Positions 45,201 to 55,104 of a DNA stretch of 64,000 nucleotides are shown here, piece by piece. Numbering within the stretch: the first letter of the stretch is position 1; each line of letters begins with the position of its first letter. The DNA lies in contig NC_073746.1 in assembly GCF_029784135.1 (NCBI RefSeq), positions 223,771,882-223,835,881 on the forward strand. The letters run 5' to 3'. The translations under genes were made by a program, and so were the position numbers. The stretch comes from Toxorhynchites rutilus septentrionalis. Its lineage: Eukaryota; Arthropoda; Insecta; Diptera; Culicidae. The notes below the pieces were generated by a model that had not been told where the DNA came from, did not search any database, and saw only the letters and a list, made by a program, of their open reading frames with translations.

Positions 45201-47213
45201 TGAGTCTCGATTTTATTTCATACCGACTGTAATGAAAATGCAGTACTTTTGGGACGCCTGCGCGCGGGTAAAAGTACAGAAGACTGCCTCGTAGCTCTCG
45301 AAAAAGTCCTAGACGACGCCGCTGAAAGTAATCTGCACGCAGATGTTGTATCACTCGATCTTAGCAAGGCCTTCGATCGAGCATGGAGGTACCCAGTTCT
45401 GATCTTTTCAACTGGGGGGTTCGTGGTAGATTAGGCTTCTTCATCAAAGGGTTTCTGGAAAACAGAACCTTTAAAACAATCATCAACAATCACAAGTCTT
45501 CATTGAAAATCCTTGAAAACGGGTTTCCCCAAGGTTCAGTCCTTTCTCCAACACTCTTCAATGTTGCCATGCAACCTATTTTTGAATTAATTCCCGACAG
45601 TATAAACATTGTTGTTTATGCCGATGATATCACTCTTGTTTCTGTCAGTGCCTTTGGGTTAGCACAGAAAAAGAGACTTCAAAGTACAATTGATTCCATA
45701 CAAAACTGGGCCCAACACATAGGATTCCAATTTTCGCCAGAAAAATCCCGTTTCATTCACATTGGCAAAACACTCAAAAAGAAATCCGTCCTAAAGCTTA
45801 ATCAATCCGAAATCCCTCAGAAGAGAACACTCAGAATACTGGGTGTTACCTTCGATACCAGGCTTAACATTTTACATCATGCTCAATTGGTCAAAAAAGC
45901 CGCCAGCAGGAAAATGAATATCCTCAAGTCCATTACAGGAAGTTTATCCTCTGGACACAGAGAAACACTGCTTAAAATCATCAATATCTGATTGGTCCCC
46001 CAAATCCTTTACGGAGTAGGCATCTTCAGCCGTGGTGGGGACAGAGTACTCAACGCCATTAAACCCATCTACACCAAAGCAATAAAGCTAGCAACAGGAG
46101 CCTTCGTCACGAGTCCCACTTCTGCCGTCATGGCGGAAAGTGGCCATCTACCTTTCAAATACCTTGTGACAAGAATTATCACAGGTAAAGCCATCCGACA
46201 ACTTTCACTTCCTGACAATGACCCTCATGTACCATTAGTAATTCGAGCTAAAAACTGGTTCAAAGACCTCACAAATCAGGACCTTCCCGATATATGCGCA
46301 CTTTCAACTGCCACGGGAAGAAAATGGAACGTCAAACCGCCGAACGTAAATCTTGATCTTCTCAAGTCTGTCCGTGCGGGAGACCTTCCACCAAAAGTGA
46401 AAGCCTGCTTCAATCACCTCACGGCAACCCACTTCAAATTCGAACATCAGGTCTACACAGACGGTTCTGTTAACTCCGATGGAGTTGGGTGTGGGATTTT
46501 CGAGAACAGATACACCGGTAGCTTCTCTCTTCCACCGCAATGCGGAAGCTTTTGCTCTATTAATAGCTACACAAGAGTGTACCCATGATCACCTTCCTAC
46601 GGTAATTTTCTCCGATTCAGCTAGCTGTCTTCAAGACCTGCTCAGTGGAAACAGTAGACACCCATGGATAATACAGACAGAAGAGGTTGCTTCAGAAAAA
46701 AACGTCTCCTACTGTTGGGTTCCTGGTCATTCCGGAATCCTCGGAAACACAGCCGCAGACAAACTGGCCGGTAAGAGTAGCAAAATAGAACCACCAATTA
46801 TACCCTGTCCTCGAACTGATATAGCTCGCTGGGTCAAACAGCAAATTCGCGAAAGCTGGAACATAGGCTGGTTAAATAGCCCTCCCACCCATCTCCATCA
46901 AATCAAAAATACCACGCTTCCTTGGTTTGATCAAAACAACAGCAAAGAAAGACGGGTGCTAACCCGTCTTCGAATTGGACACACTTTTTTCACACACTCA
47001 CACCTAATGGAGAAAACCGAAAGACCACTTTGCGCATGTAACTCAGCCCAAGTTTCAGTTAGGCATCTTCTACTAGAATGCCAACACACCAAAGATGCTC
47101 GTGCCCGACACAATATAGGTCAGAGTCTCCGAGATATTCTCAGTAGAGATGAGACACAGGAAACCAATCTAATTGCGTTTCTGAAAGAAACCGGCTTCTT
47201 TGGTGAAATCTAA
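42250..47213 (+). pseudogene. LINE ORF2: endonuclease, reverse transcriptase, RNase H; broken by hAT, stop and frameshifts
   Basis: EN: LAIQWNVRSLQRNFPELQ, IALQETM, FLMGDFNAHSYAWG and CNSDHLPICIS. RT first part: GSTGPDDISYPMLKNL, LDNFRPITLLSCVGKIMEK and DPRQFAFRA, where the hAT-like element enters. After it: GKSTEDCLVALEKV, VVSLDLSKAFDRAWR, a frameshift near 45,390, then FPQGSVLSPTLFNVAMQP and the catalytic VVYADDITLVS. A single TGA at 45,989-45,991 follows. RNase H: VYTDGSVNSDGVGCGIF, a frameshift near 46,540, then AEAFALLIATQ, VIFSDSASCLQDL and CWVPGHSGILGNTAADKLAG. The last Cys/His motif is CACNSAQVSVRHLLLEC. Stop at 47,211-47,213. Confidence 0.9.
43934..45260. mobile_element. Non-autonomous hAT-like element, 1,327 bp
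   Basis: Ends CAGGGGTACCAAATGTAC and (reverse complement) CAGGCGTCCCAAAAGTAC continue as a 22-bp inverted repeat with 4 mismatches. The flanks are CGCGCGGA (43,926-43,933) and CGCGCGGG (45,261-45,268), an 8-bp duplication with one change. CAGGG-type termini and 8-bp duplications are typical of hAT. Removing the insert and one flank joins the LINE frame as FRA-GKSTEDC, which confirms the boundaries. No transposase frame is inside. Confidence 0.85.
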
Positions 47214-47945
47214 AATACATTCTTATTTCAGTTAGTCACTTCACCGCCGCGTATGCATATACATGTAGATATAAATAAATAAAATGTATATATATATGTA
47301 TACATGTACATGCGCATGCATGCACAGGTATATGTACAAAATTACAATCTAACAAATAAATTGGCGTATGTATGTGTATGCATCTATAAACATAAAACAT
47401 ACAAAAATATTAAAACAAATAAAAATATATAAACATAAACATCTTCCATATATAACTCACAAATTAACTTTTTCCAGCATATGCAGCAGTACTATATAAT
47501 CAAACAGCATACCTTTTAAACATATTATTATTTTTTTTACTCAATTCTAACCATTTCGTGTCTGATTGTCCTTATATCCTTATATTCTCCTTTTCCTTTT
47601 CCTTCGCGAGAAATCAAATCCCTTCTTATTAACAATAGAATAAGGTGAAATGTAAAAACATATTAGATATAAGATAGGCTTAAGAATTGAGTGTAATGAA
47701 TGTGAGTGTGAATGTGAGAGTGAACATTGTCAACATATCCTTTTATCCCTTCCTTTTCCTGAAGAAAATTTGTCAACCCTTCTAAACTCGAGTAGACCGC
47801 GAGTAATCGGTTTTCTACACCATTAACATTAGAATTAAGGAAAAATGTTTATATATACTTGTAACAATACAGTCAGGAGTTTGGCTCATTTAAACTTATG
47901 TAACTGAGCCAGTAAAAATAAACGATTTAATAAAAAAAAATTCTA

Positions 47946-48943
47946 ACCACACTAATTCATTCTTATCCAGCATTTTACTAACACCATTAAATTTAACTAC
48001 ATTTATAAATCATCCAACATCACATCATTCCTTCCCACTCTATCCCACCCCTTTTCCTTACCTTTCCTTTCCTTATCTTCACCACCTACCCCTCCCCCTA
48101 CATTCCCTTTTGATCTAGAGCTAGGTTCTACGATGCTTTGTCGCTGCTTTGGTACTCATTAATAACAATACAATTACGTTACAGCTTATATTAAACATCT
48201 TACATGGCATAGGATTCTTTCCTACCTTCGCCCGGTTTTACAACTGAACAGACAGGTTCGCTGAATTTGTTTTTTTTTTCTTCTTTTTCACCAGCCTCCT
48301 CAAGACTGGTGCTCAACGGCTCTTCTCAGAGCTAGAGGCGAATGAACTGAAAAGTTTAAACCCTCTTAAAGCCAAAAAGAAGAAGAAGAAGAAGTTATTT
48401 CTAAAATTTTGATGCATTCTGCAACAATACCCGAAGTGATAGATAGGCAAATTGATAGAATATTTTCAAAATCTTACGTTAATAATGCGGTCGAGTCCTG
48501 AAAACAACTTCCTACAATTTGTTGATGTTATTTTAGAAAGAATGTCCTCCATTCTATTGATATTCTACTGATTCTAATACACGTTACAAAATGTTCCTTA
48601 ACCTGAATACCCAACTGAGCCCATTATTTACATTTCTAACTGACACGGCTCATCGCTCAGCCGTCAACTGAAAAATGTATTCCCATCTATATTTTTGAGC
48701 GTGATATATTGATGAAAACAAATGGAACTATAAATTGTTGCGATGACAAATAACATTCGCTAGGCCTGAAACGGGGAGTTCAATGGTTTGCCTACCATAT
48801 AAGAATTACTTTGCACACAGCATCGGAACTCGGAGCTAATACACAATACTGCACCATAAATTATGCACTGCATACCGGGAGGCGTGTGCACAGGACTATT
48901 CGAAACTAAAGCTGAATCGATAGAATAACTCAATTGCTCCTAC
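47946..48943. other. No gene; fragment of the 211-bp-type retroposon at 48,290-48,400
   Basis: 48,290-48,400 contains 'ggctcttctcagagctagaggcgaatgaactgaaaagttt' and an (AGA)n tail, like the 3' part of the insert at 30,227-30,437. A degraded half palindrome 'cttacgttaataatgcggtcg' lies near 48,473. The rest is a pyrimidine-rich tract and AT-rich DNA. The region belongs to the intron if exon 8 is real. Confidence 0.4.
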
Positions 48944-49194
48944 CTTCATTTTAACCGCTACGGGAATAGTTTCCGCTACGCATTCCACCAAATCAAAGTC
49001 ATCATTCGGTCCGTTGCTGTTCGTATTGGACTGCGGATCACTCGATTCCGAATGCTTGATGCACACATTGTCCGTTGATGATAGTAATCTTATTTTGTAA
49101 GCCACTAATGCCCCGATGGATAGGCAGCATCCGAAGAATACAATTACCACGACGATCACTAGCAGACGATTATCGGACTGGGAATCGACATTGG
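48944..49194 (-). CDS. EVA-1-like receptor, exon 7: transmembrane helix and cytoplasmic start
   Basis: The acceptor is CATACAG at 49,195 and the donor AAG|GTAGGA at 48,943. It starts with two bases of a split codon and ends in phase 0. Counting from the first complete codon seen (exon 1), it covers residues 321-403. LLVIVVVIVFFGCCLSIGAL is the core of a single transmembrane helix (about 330-352), followed by AYKIRLL, a basic stop-transfer. The tail DNVCIKHSESSDPQSNTNSN is polar, then DDFDLVECVAETIPVAVKMK. A helix with paired Cys near the inner face resembles the EVA1 family. The exon carries no stop, so a further exon must follow. Confidence 0.85.
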
Positions 49195-49283
49195 CTGTAT
49201 GGACAGAGACCGGATATACGAGTCGTAATGGCGTTGATTATTTAATGATGGATTGAGAGCAATAATTCCCCAATTAAACTTAC

Positions 49284-49496
49284 CGTTCTTGCTTTGAGTG
49301 AGAATATTTTCAGCCTTCACGGTTGCCTCGAGCTCATCTGAGAATTTATGGCTCATCTGGTCACTGGAAGAGTCGTCCACCTGATTGGGGGCGGGAGTGT
49401 ATTCATCATCATACAGTTCGTTGAGCTCAAATTGTTGGTCTAATTCATCATCCTCTAGCGGGGTAATGTAACGATCTCTGAACACATTTCTCGAAA
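49284..49496 (-). CDS. EVA-1-like receptor, exon 6: acidic juxtamembrane stalk
   Basis: Acceptor CTCAACAG at 49,497; donor ACG|GTAAGT at 49,283. Codons are split 2/1 at both ends and fit exons 5 and 7. Residues 250-319 are polar and strongly acidic (PLEDDELDQQFELNELYDDE, then PNQVDDSSSDQM) without cysteines. This is a stalk between the second lectin domain and the membrane. No conserved domain is recognised. Confidence 0.8.
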
Positions 49497-49612
49497 CTGT
49501 TGAGAGTCGGTAAAAGGCACATGCAATATAAAAAGCGTCAAGAAAAGAGCACAATTCCATCAGAAGCATAATAGACCATTGTGGTCGGAACGAAGTATTA
49601 TGAGAAACTTAC

Positions 49613-49756
49613 CACATGCGTAAACAACTTTCAGCGAAACCCGAACGTTGGCAGGACAAGGTTGCCCGAAGGTGGACCCTTCAACCGCCACTGTACACTT
49701 GCGCCTTCCCTGGCAAATTTCGGTTAGAGTGAGGCTCGTGTGGGTTGACAGGCAAG
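49613..49756 (-). CDS. EVA-1-like receptor, exon 5: second half of Gal_Lectin domain 2
   Basis: Acceptor TTTGTAG at 49,757; donor TGTG|GTAAGT at 49,612. The sequence CLSTHTSLTLTEICQGRRKC, then TFGQPCPANVRVSLKVVYAC, is the classic C-terminal half of the SUEL-type lectin fold: C-x-G-x3-C, a PCP segment and the V-x-Y-x-C end. With exon 4 it forms a domain of about 90 residues (159-248), the normal size. Confidence 0.9.
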
Positions 49757-49819
49757 CTACAAAGTCAACGGTAATTTTAACTCAAGAGGACGGCGCCCAA
49801 TTACGTCTTGTTTACTTAC

Positions 49820-49969
49820 TTTCTTCTTTGGAGCCTGCCGTCTGCGAGCAGTGCGAGCTTTCGTAGGCCGTGTGGCCGAAGCTGGCACTGTAGATGGCAA
49901 TACGGGTATAACGACCACAGACCAATCGTATCACATCCTTCTCGCAAGCAATCAGACTCCGAAACTCGA
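49820..49969 (-). CDS. EVA-1-like receptor, exon 4: first half of Gal_Lectin domain 2
   Basis: Acceptor AACACAG at 49,970; donor AAA|GTAAGT at 49,819. Residues 152-200 include LIACEKDVIRLVCGRYTRIA and IYSASFGHTAYESSHCSQTA. CE-x3-L-x-C and the I-x-SA-x-(F/Y)G motif are signatures of Gal_Lectin domains in latrophilin, EVA-1 and rhamnose-binding lectins. In that family such domains bind sugars or partner proteins outside the cell. Confidence 0.9.
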
Positions 49970-50097
49970 CTGTGTTTCAATTAGGATTCCGTTTTCGGGA
50001 AGGAACGCATGAAAGCGAAATATGGAAACGGAAACAAAAAAACATTATTTTAATGAATGTATCAATTTGGACGATCAGGAGGGAAAGAATAGCTTAC

Positions 50098-50236
50098 ATG
50101 GTCTACATTTGTAGCTCACTTCCACCATCTTGTGGATGCCAGGGCACGGAGCGCTGTCGAACGCTTTTGGCGTGGCTCGGAATGTACATTTGCGTTTCTT
50201 CTGGCAGGCCTCTACCACAATTTGCAGGATGGAGTA
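50098..50236 (-). CDS. EVA-1-like receptor, exon 3: end of Gal_Lectin domain 1
   Basis: Acceptor AACTTTCAG at 50,237; donor CCAT|GTAAGC at 50,097. It begins in phase 0. Residues 105-150: YSILQIVVEACQKKRKCTFR, then DSAPCPGIHKMVEVSYKC. This is the C-terminal half of a Gal_Lectin domain with the same Cys pattern as exon 5. A ten-codon open extension before the acceptor is intronic. Confidence 0.9.
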
Positions 50237-50239
50237 CTG

Positions 50240-52150
50240 AAAGTTAATTCTATTAGTCACTGGCATTTTGTGCTACCGTCGTAAATTTATGTGTGTAACA
50301 GTAGATGAGCATCAATTATAGATAACCCACAAGTTAAACATGGGGCGGCAAGAGTTTCTCTACAACTTGATGGAATAGGGTAATTATTAATGATTAGATT
50401 TATTTATATGCGTTGGTGTGATTGTTTACTGCATTGCGGAAGTTACGAATATATGTATCAATTATATGATAACAGTCTGTTGATTGATTTCGATTGAGTA
50501 AACCTAAGACTGAAAATCCATCTACTGAATATTAAATACAAAATTGATTAGGAAATTAACGACCGTTGACCAGCGCTTGTTTAAAATTGAAATTTGTGAA
50601 AAGAATCACATTTTTCATATCGTTTCATCTTGGGCTCCGTGCGTACACTGATAATACTACATTTCGCCGAATTAGGATGTGAGAAAGAAAATAACGACCC
50701 TAACATTATGCAGGCCTACCCGTATTAATCACTGCTAATGAACTATGTAAGCCAGATCTGAGTGCTCGCCGAAGGTCGAGCAATTATTTCCACGTCTCTT
50801 TTTTCTTTATTGTAGCAAACCATTTTTTCCCCTCTCGTACAGATAGCAAATCTCACACATTCGTCCCGTGTATACGGCCCTTTTCACTTTAAAGATCAAG
50901 GCTCGCGGCGGCCATCGGGCTTTGCGAATGGTTGCTGTCGGTTGCAAAATAGGATAAAAAACGTCCCCTTCGAAAACAAAAAATGGAAAGCGGAATCTGG
51001 AACAGAGTTTCGCATAAATCAGCTCAAAAAAGTATATCACCGAAGGACACGGGCGCAATGGGCGCAATAAATCTCCACCAGAAAGGTTTGAATCGAAATT
51101 TTGTCACAAATGTTGAAAGCGACCAAAATTGTCACCTCCCCGCATTCCAGAGCGACTACAGTTCACAAACCGGTTCGGGTTCCTGTTTCTACCAATCCAA
51201 ATTTTCATATTTCACAAACGTGACAAAAGAGTGTACCATTGGTATTTTTGTTCCAAACGATATATTGCTAATAATTCAATTTAGAATTATCACAGAATTC
51301 AACAGCTTACTGTCACGACCTAATATTGGAACACTGATGCCATAATGCTGAGTAGAAAAACTTTACTATAGGAAGCACATATACGGATTAACTGCGACTT
51401 ATACACGGAATTAACATGTACTAAACGGAATTGATTTTGACCAATTCCCAGAAATTCCGAACATTTGGGCATATTTATGGTGTACTTTTAATTATCAATA
51501 CGATTCATCATGTGAGGTTTCAATGGCGCACAACAATCAGAATAATTTCGAGTAATAGTCTGAAGCTGTTCAAGTACGACCCGTAGAAAGGACGTTAATT
51601 TTTAATATTGAGCTCTTCCTAGAACAACCCTTGTTTTCATTAATTGAATCTCATAAAGCTTCATAATTTTTTTCCGATCTTCCGTTTTCCGGGAAATGAC
51701 AAAAACCCAGAATCGAACATTGGACAGGTTCAATGGAAAGGTGTTTTTTCCTGCATCATAATGTGTGTACTTTTATCAAAGTATAATAGTTCACACATTT
51801 TTATATTTAATAAGGTTTTGATATTTGTTAGGTTATGCATTTTCCGCACATAGCTGCTTTAAGTCGACTTTTTTACCCAATATAGCTATACAAAATTGAA
51901 TAAAATTGATGGTAAGTGGTAGCTTATTAATCAAGCTGTCATTAGGTGCAAAAACATTTCCATTTTTGTTGCCTTCCAAAGACATGAAAAAATATCAAAG
52001 TTGTTATTCGAATTATGAGTAAAAATGTTAATTTCGCCAATAGATAGCGCAATTATAAAGTACACCGGGGCAAGTTGAAATTCGGGGTAAATTAAAACAG
52101 AAACCATAACTTTTACTAGGAATGGTGAATTGACGTGATAAAAATGGTTG
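50240..52150 (-). other. Part of the 7.1 kb intron 2; no gene recognised
   Basis: A plus-strand frame at 50,983-51,345 (120 codons) and a minus frame at 51,067-50,807 show no domain. They are likely chance or repeat-derived. Confidence 0.4.
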
Positions 52151-52310
52151 TGTTCCATTCACCCGAATACCATTCACCCAAAACACGTTTACCCGAAGCA
52201 CATTTACCCGAATGTAACACATACCCGAATGGACATTTGCCCGAATGAAACGTTTACCCGAATGCAGCATTTACCCGAATGTAATGGTTACCTGAATGAA
52301 GAAACCGCTA
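52150..52310. repeat. Short irregular minisatellite built on TTACCCGAATG
   Basis: About ten copies of the core ACCCGAATG or ACCCGAA are spaced 11-18 bp apart. It abuts the broken 3' side of the BEL/Pao element. Confidence 0.85.
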
Positions 52311-52362
52311 CTCTCCGTTCGCGGAAACCGGTCAGAACCGACTTCAAGGGTACTAGTAAGTC

Positions 52363-52642
52363 TTTCTTCTTCTTCAATGGCACTAACGTTCCTAGAGGAA
52401 CTTCGCCGTCTCAACGTAGTATTACTTGCGTCATTTTTATTTGTACTTAGTTGAGATTTCTATGCCAAATAACACGCCTTGAATGCATTATGAGTGGCAA
52501 GCTCTAGAATACGCGTGATCACAGTGCAAGTCGGAGGAAATTTCTTTGACGAAAAATTCCCCCGACCAGAACGGGAATCGAACCCGAACACCCGGCATGT
52601 TAGTTATGACGCTAACCACTCGGCCAAGGGAGCAGTAAGCAG
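52363..52642 (-). mobile_element. tRNA-derived SINE (Feilai-like) inserted in the BEL/Pao RT
   Basis: A 9-bp repeat TAGTAAGTC lies at 52,354-52,362 and 52,643-52,651. On the minus strand the head has GGCCGAGTGGTTAGCGTC (box A) and GGGTTCGATTCCCG (box B). The tail is GCCATTGAAGAAGAAG. Skipping the SINE and one repeat joins two parts of the BEL RT in frame around GPDLLVPLKSVLTGFRERR. Confidence 0.85.
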
Positions 52643-52651
52643 TAGTAAGTC

Positions 52652-53500
52652 AGGTCCTTTAATTAGCATCGTATTTAGACTCACTCCGTCCACTCTCGCG
52701 GCCGCATCACAGAAAATGCGGATTGTGCCCGGCTTTTTTTGACATGACCACACCTAATGGCAAATGCCAAACTTTTCGAGGATCCGCAGTAATCAGGTCT
52801 TCTTCAGTTGCCTTTACGATGTATCCTTTTCTTTTATATTCTTCTATTTGTTTATTCACACCAACACATAGTTCGGGATTCGCTTTCATTCTTCGCTCCA
52901 GACATTCCAGTCTTCGGACAGCCATGAAATAGCTGTCGGGAAATTCGAAGTTATCGTACTTCCACAGCAAGCCGATTTCAAAACGAAAGCCAACACGTTG
53001 TGTAGTGTTTTGCAAAATTCGCCTCGCTCGCTGATCTTCGTCGGACTCTACGTTTCGTTTCACAGACACCACCATATTATCCAGCGAAAAATAATGCTTC
53101 ACTAATTCGCGCAAGCTTTCGCTTGCCGTGCGAAAATAAACACTTGCGACACAGCGATAACTTCTGTACCAATTTCCATCGATTGCCGACATCCATCTTC
53201 TGAAATCTAGTACAATCCCTTACTTTGTGCGAGGGATCTTGACACACGAGGCACTGCTTCCCCATAGGACTACTTCCCATGGGCTTGGGTTGACTGTGAG
53301 CTTCCAGAAATCCTTTTCCTTTGATCTGTCGTGCTTCGATTGACTCGGCTTTTGGTCCACTGTCAGAGTAACTTCCGTGGCTGCAGATACTATAGTGGAC
53401 ATGTACGCAGCGAACGTTCGAAGATCTGCTCCCGGTTGTTGACCATTGCCCAGTCCAACTTAAGATTGGCCGGCAGCTTTTCCACCAATTCATAAAGCAA
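52652..53500 (-). pseudogene. BEL/Pao pol fragment: zinc knuckle and reverse-transcriptase start
   Basis: 53,300-53,077 holds the knuckle CLVCQDPSHKVRDC and a second, incomplete CRKCLFSHGK. The reading then passes, through a deletion, to 53,192-52,707: DQRARRILQNTTQRVGFRFE, GLLWKYDNFEFPDSYFMAVR and PRKVWHLPLGVV, the conserved stretch before the BEL RT. A frame change near 52,735 continues with IFCDAAARVDGVSLNTML, the first RT motif, up to the SINE. The aspartic protease is lost in the deletion. Confidence 0.75.
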
Positions 53501-53983
53501 CGTAGGGTTGTTCAAATGTGCCTCCTGATTACTAACATGAAGGTGGTCGTAGATATTCTGAACCGCCATTCCGAATCCGATGAGCGTCTCGATTTTATCG
53601 GGCTTTGGTGCTGGAACTTCGCGAACCTTCTTCAACAAAGCATACACTAATATTTCCGGCCTCCCATATAAAGGCTGCAGTGTGGATATTACTTGCGGAA
53701 CAGAATCCGGAATCAAAAGCCTACTCCGTACAGCGTCTAAAGCGGGTCCTCGTAGACATCGATGCAATCGCATCAGGTTCTCCGCATTCGTGAACCCACA
53801 GGCATTAGTGGAATTGGTGAACGAACTTATAAATAAAGGCCATTCTTCCGGGTTCCCTGAGAACGTAGAAAGCTCCTTTAACATTACCTGACGCGCAGCC
53901 AGCTGTCGGGGTGTGGGCCCCATTTCGTTTAACAACGGTAGATGAACTACGGGAGGATAATGCACATTCAGTTGCGACGGCAT
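53390..53983 (-). pseudogene. BEL/Pao gag, capsid-like part
   Basis: ELSTFSGNPEEWPLFISSFT and ENLMRLHRCLRGPALDAVRS are the DUF1759-type motifs of BEL/Pao gag. It continues with LQPLYGRPEILVYALLKKVR and YDHLHVSNQEAHLNNPTLLY. It overlaps the upstream frame by 16 bases in a different frame, so a frameshift separates the two gag parts. Another frameshift lies at about 53,415. Confidence 0.8.
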
Positions 53984-55101
53984 TCCTGTTCAGGCATCGT
54001 ACTACCTTGCGAGATATTTACTCCTTTTAACGGATTATCGTTACTGCCCTGATACATTTCCTTTACAGGTATCATATTGCCTCGCGAATAATGTGGTTCT
54101 CCTGACATAATACCTTTCACCTGGCTTCTATAGTTGATGTTCTCATTGCTTATTTGTGGAAACCCTAACGGATATTGTTTAGAAGTTCGATTCAGTAATC
54201 CTCTCAAATGATGGGTGGTACTATTCTCAGGATGACTGATCTGATTGAGTGCACCATTCATAGCAGGAGTTGGTCGTGGCATCGTATTCTTCGGAAACAC
54301 CGGTACGGATGAACTCGATGTGGAAACTGGAACTCTCGAGTGGCTCGATTGCACTGCTACTACACCAGCGCTCCTACTGTTGGATGCCGATGTTGTCGCG
54401 ATTGGGGCGGTCTCGAAGATTGTTGGTTTGAAGACACTCGTAACGGTTGTAGCGTTTGCCACTGGCTGGTGCGCTTTGGAATGCGTTGGAACCTGGACGA
54501 CAGCTGTCGTAGTCGACTCCAAAACTGGAACTGTTTCTTGGGTGGTTAAGGTAGAGTTAACTATACCCCCTAGATGTTGTGCCTGCCATCGGTTGACTTT
54601 ACTGATGCTGCTCTGAACTGATTTCCGGCTTTTTTGGTCGTTACATTCGTCGTCGCACTCCTCTTCTAACGCGCGGTACTTTTCCAGCAAAAACTGCTCA
54701 TCGATTTCGAGTTGTTTCCTCTCCACTTCGTTTTCCTTCAGGAGTCTTTCCGCTTCGTGGCGTCTCCGCTGCTCAGCTTGTTCCGGTTCCAACTGTCGTT
54801 TCATTATTGCCTTCTGTTCCTGTAGTTTCAACAGGCGAAGCTTCGTTCTGTTTCGGGTGCTGCTGGCAGACGATCCGACGTCCGAGCCGGTGACGTTAGG
54901 TGGTTTAGGTGCGTTTTTTGTGGCATCGGGTTCTTTCTCTCCAGGGACACACTCCTGACAGATAAAATCCTTCTCGCAGATGCTTTCTCCAACTCCTACG
55001 CAGTCGAAGTGCCACCAAACTTCGCACTTATCGCAAGCAACCATCCGGCTATTGTCGGCCTCACCACATGCACGACAGTTATTCTGGTTGTCATCTTGCA
55101 T
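53968..55101 (-). pseudogene. BEL/Pao gag, N-terminal PHD finger and coiled coil
   Basis: ATG 55,101. Residues 9-51 form a PHD finger: CRACGEADNSRMVACDKCEV, then WWHFDCVG and FICQEC, with the C4HC3 pattern. About 85-160 is a charged coiled coil (LLKLQEQKAIMKRQLEPEQA, ERKQLEIDEQFLLEKYRAL). A Ser/Thr-rich linker to residue 377 follows. PHD fingers in BEL gag are known from insects and may guide chromatin targeting; that role is inferred. The 377-codon frame itself is intact, but it runs out of frame with the capsid part. Confidence 0.8.
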
Positions 55102-55104
55102 CTT

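Larger units (their letters stand above)
40345..47945 (+). mobile_element. RNase H-bearing LINE (LOA/Outcast/I group), full length but broken
   Basis: Order: GC-rich 5' UTR (about 40,345-40,825), ORF1 gag (40,826-42,195), ORF2 with EN, RT and RNase H (about 42,250-47,213), 3' UTR with the CTCGAG...CGCGAG motif (47,788-47,804), GGCTC...GAGCC hairpin (47,883-47,910) and an A-rich tail. A 1,327-bp hAT-like element interrupts the RT. Without it the element would be about 6.3 kb. The 5' end is approximate; no target duplication was found. The exact clade cannot be fixed by eye. Confidence 0.85.
52311..55101 (-). mobile_element. BEL/Pao LTR retrotransposon fragment (gag and start of RT)
   Basis: On the minus strand: PHD-finger/coiled-coil gag part, capsid-like part, zinc knuckle, then a jump into the pre-RT region and the first RT motifs. 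These are interrupted by a SINE and cut off near 52,311. Most of the protease and all of the later RT, RNase H, integrase and LTRs are missing. It lies in the intron between host exons 2 and 3, in the same orientation as the gene. Confidence 0.85.

Noticed and set aside
50807..51345. Overlapping frames of 86 and 120 codons in intron 2
   Set aside because: No domain or splice support.
52494..52742. 82-codon plus-strand frame
   Set aside because: It runs through a SINE in antisense and into BEL/Pao sequence.
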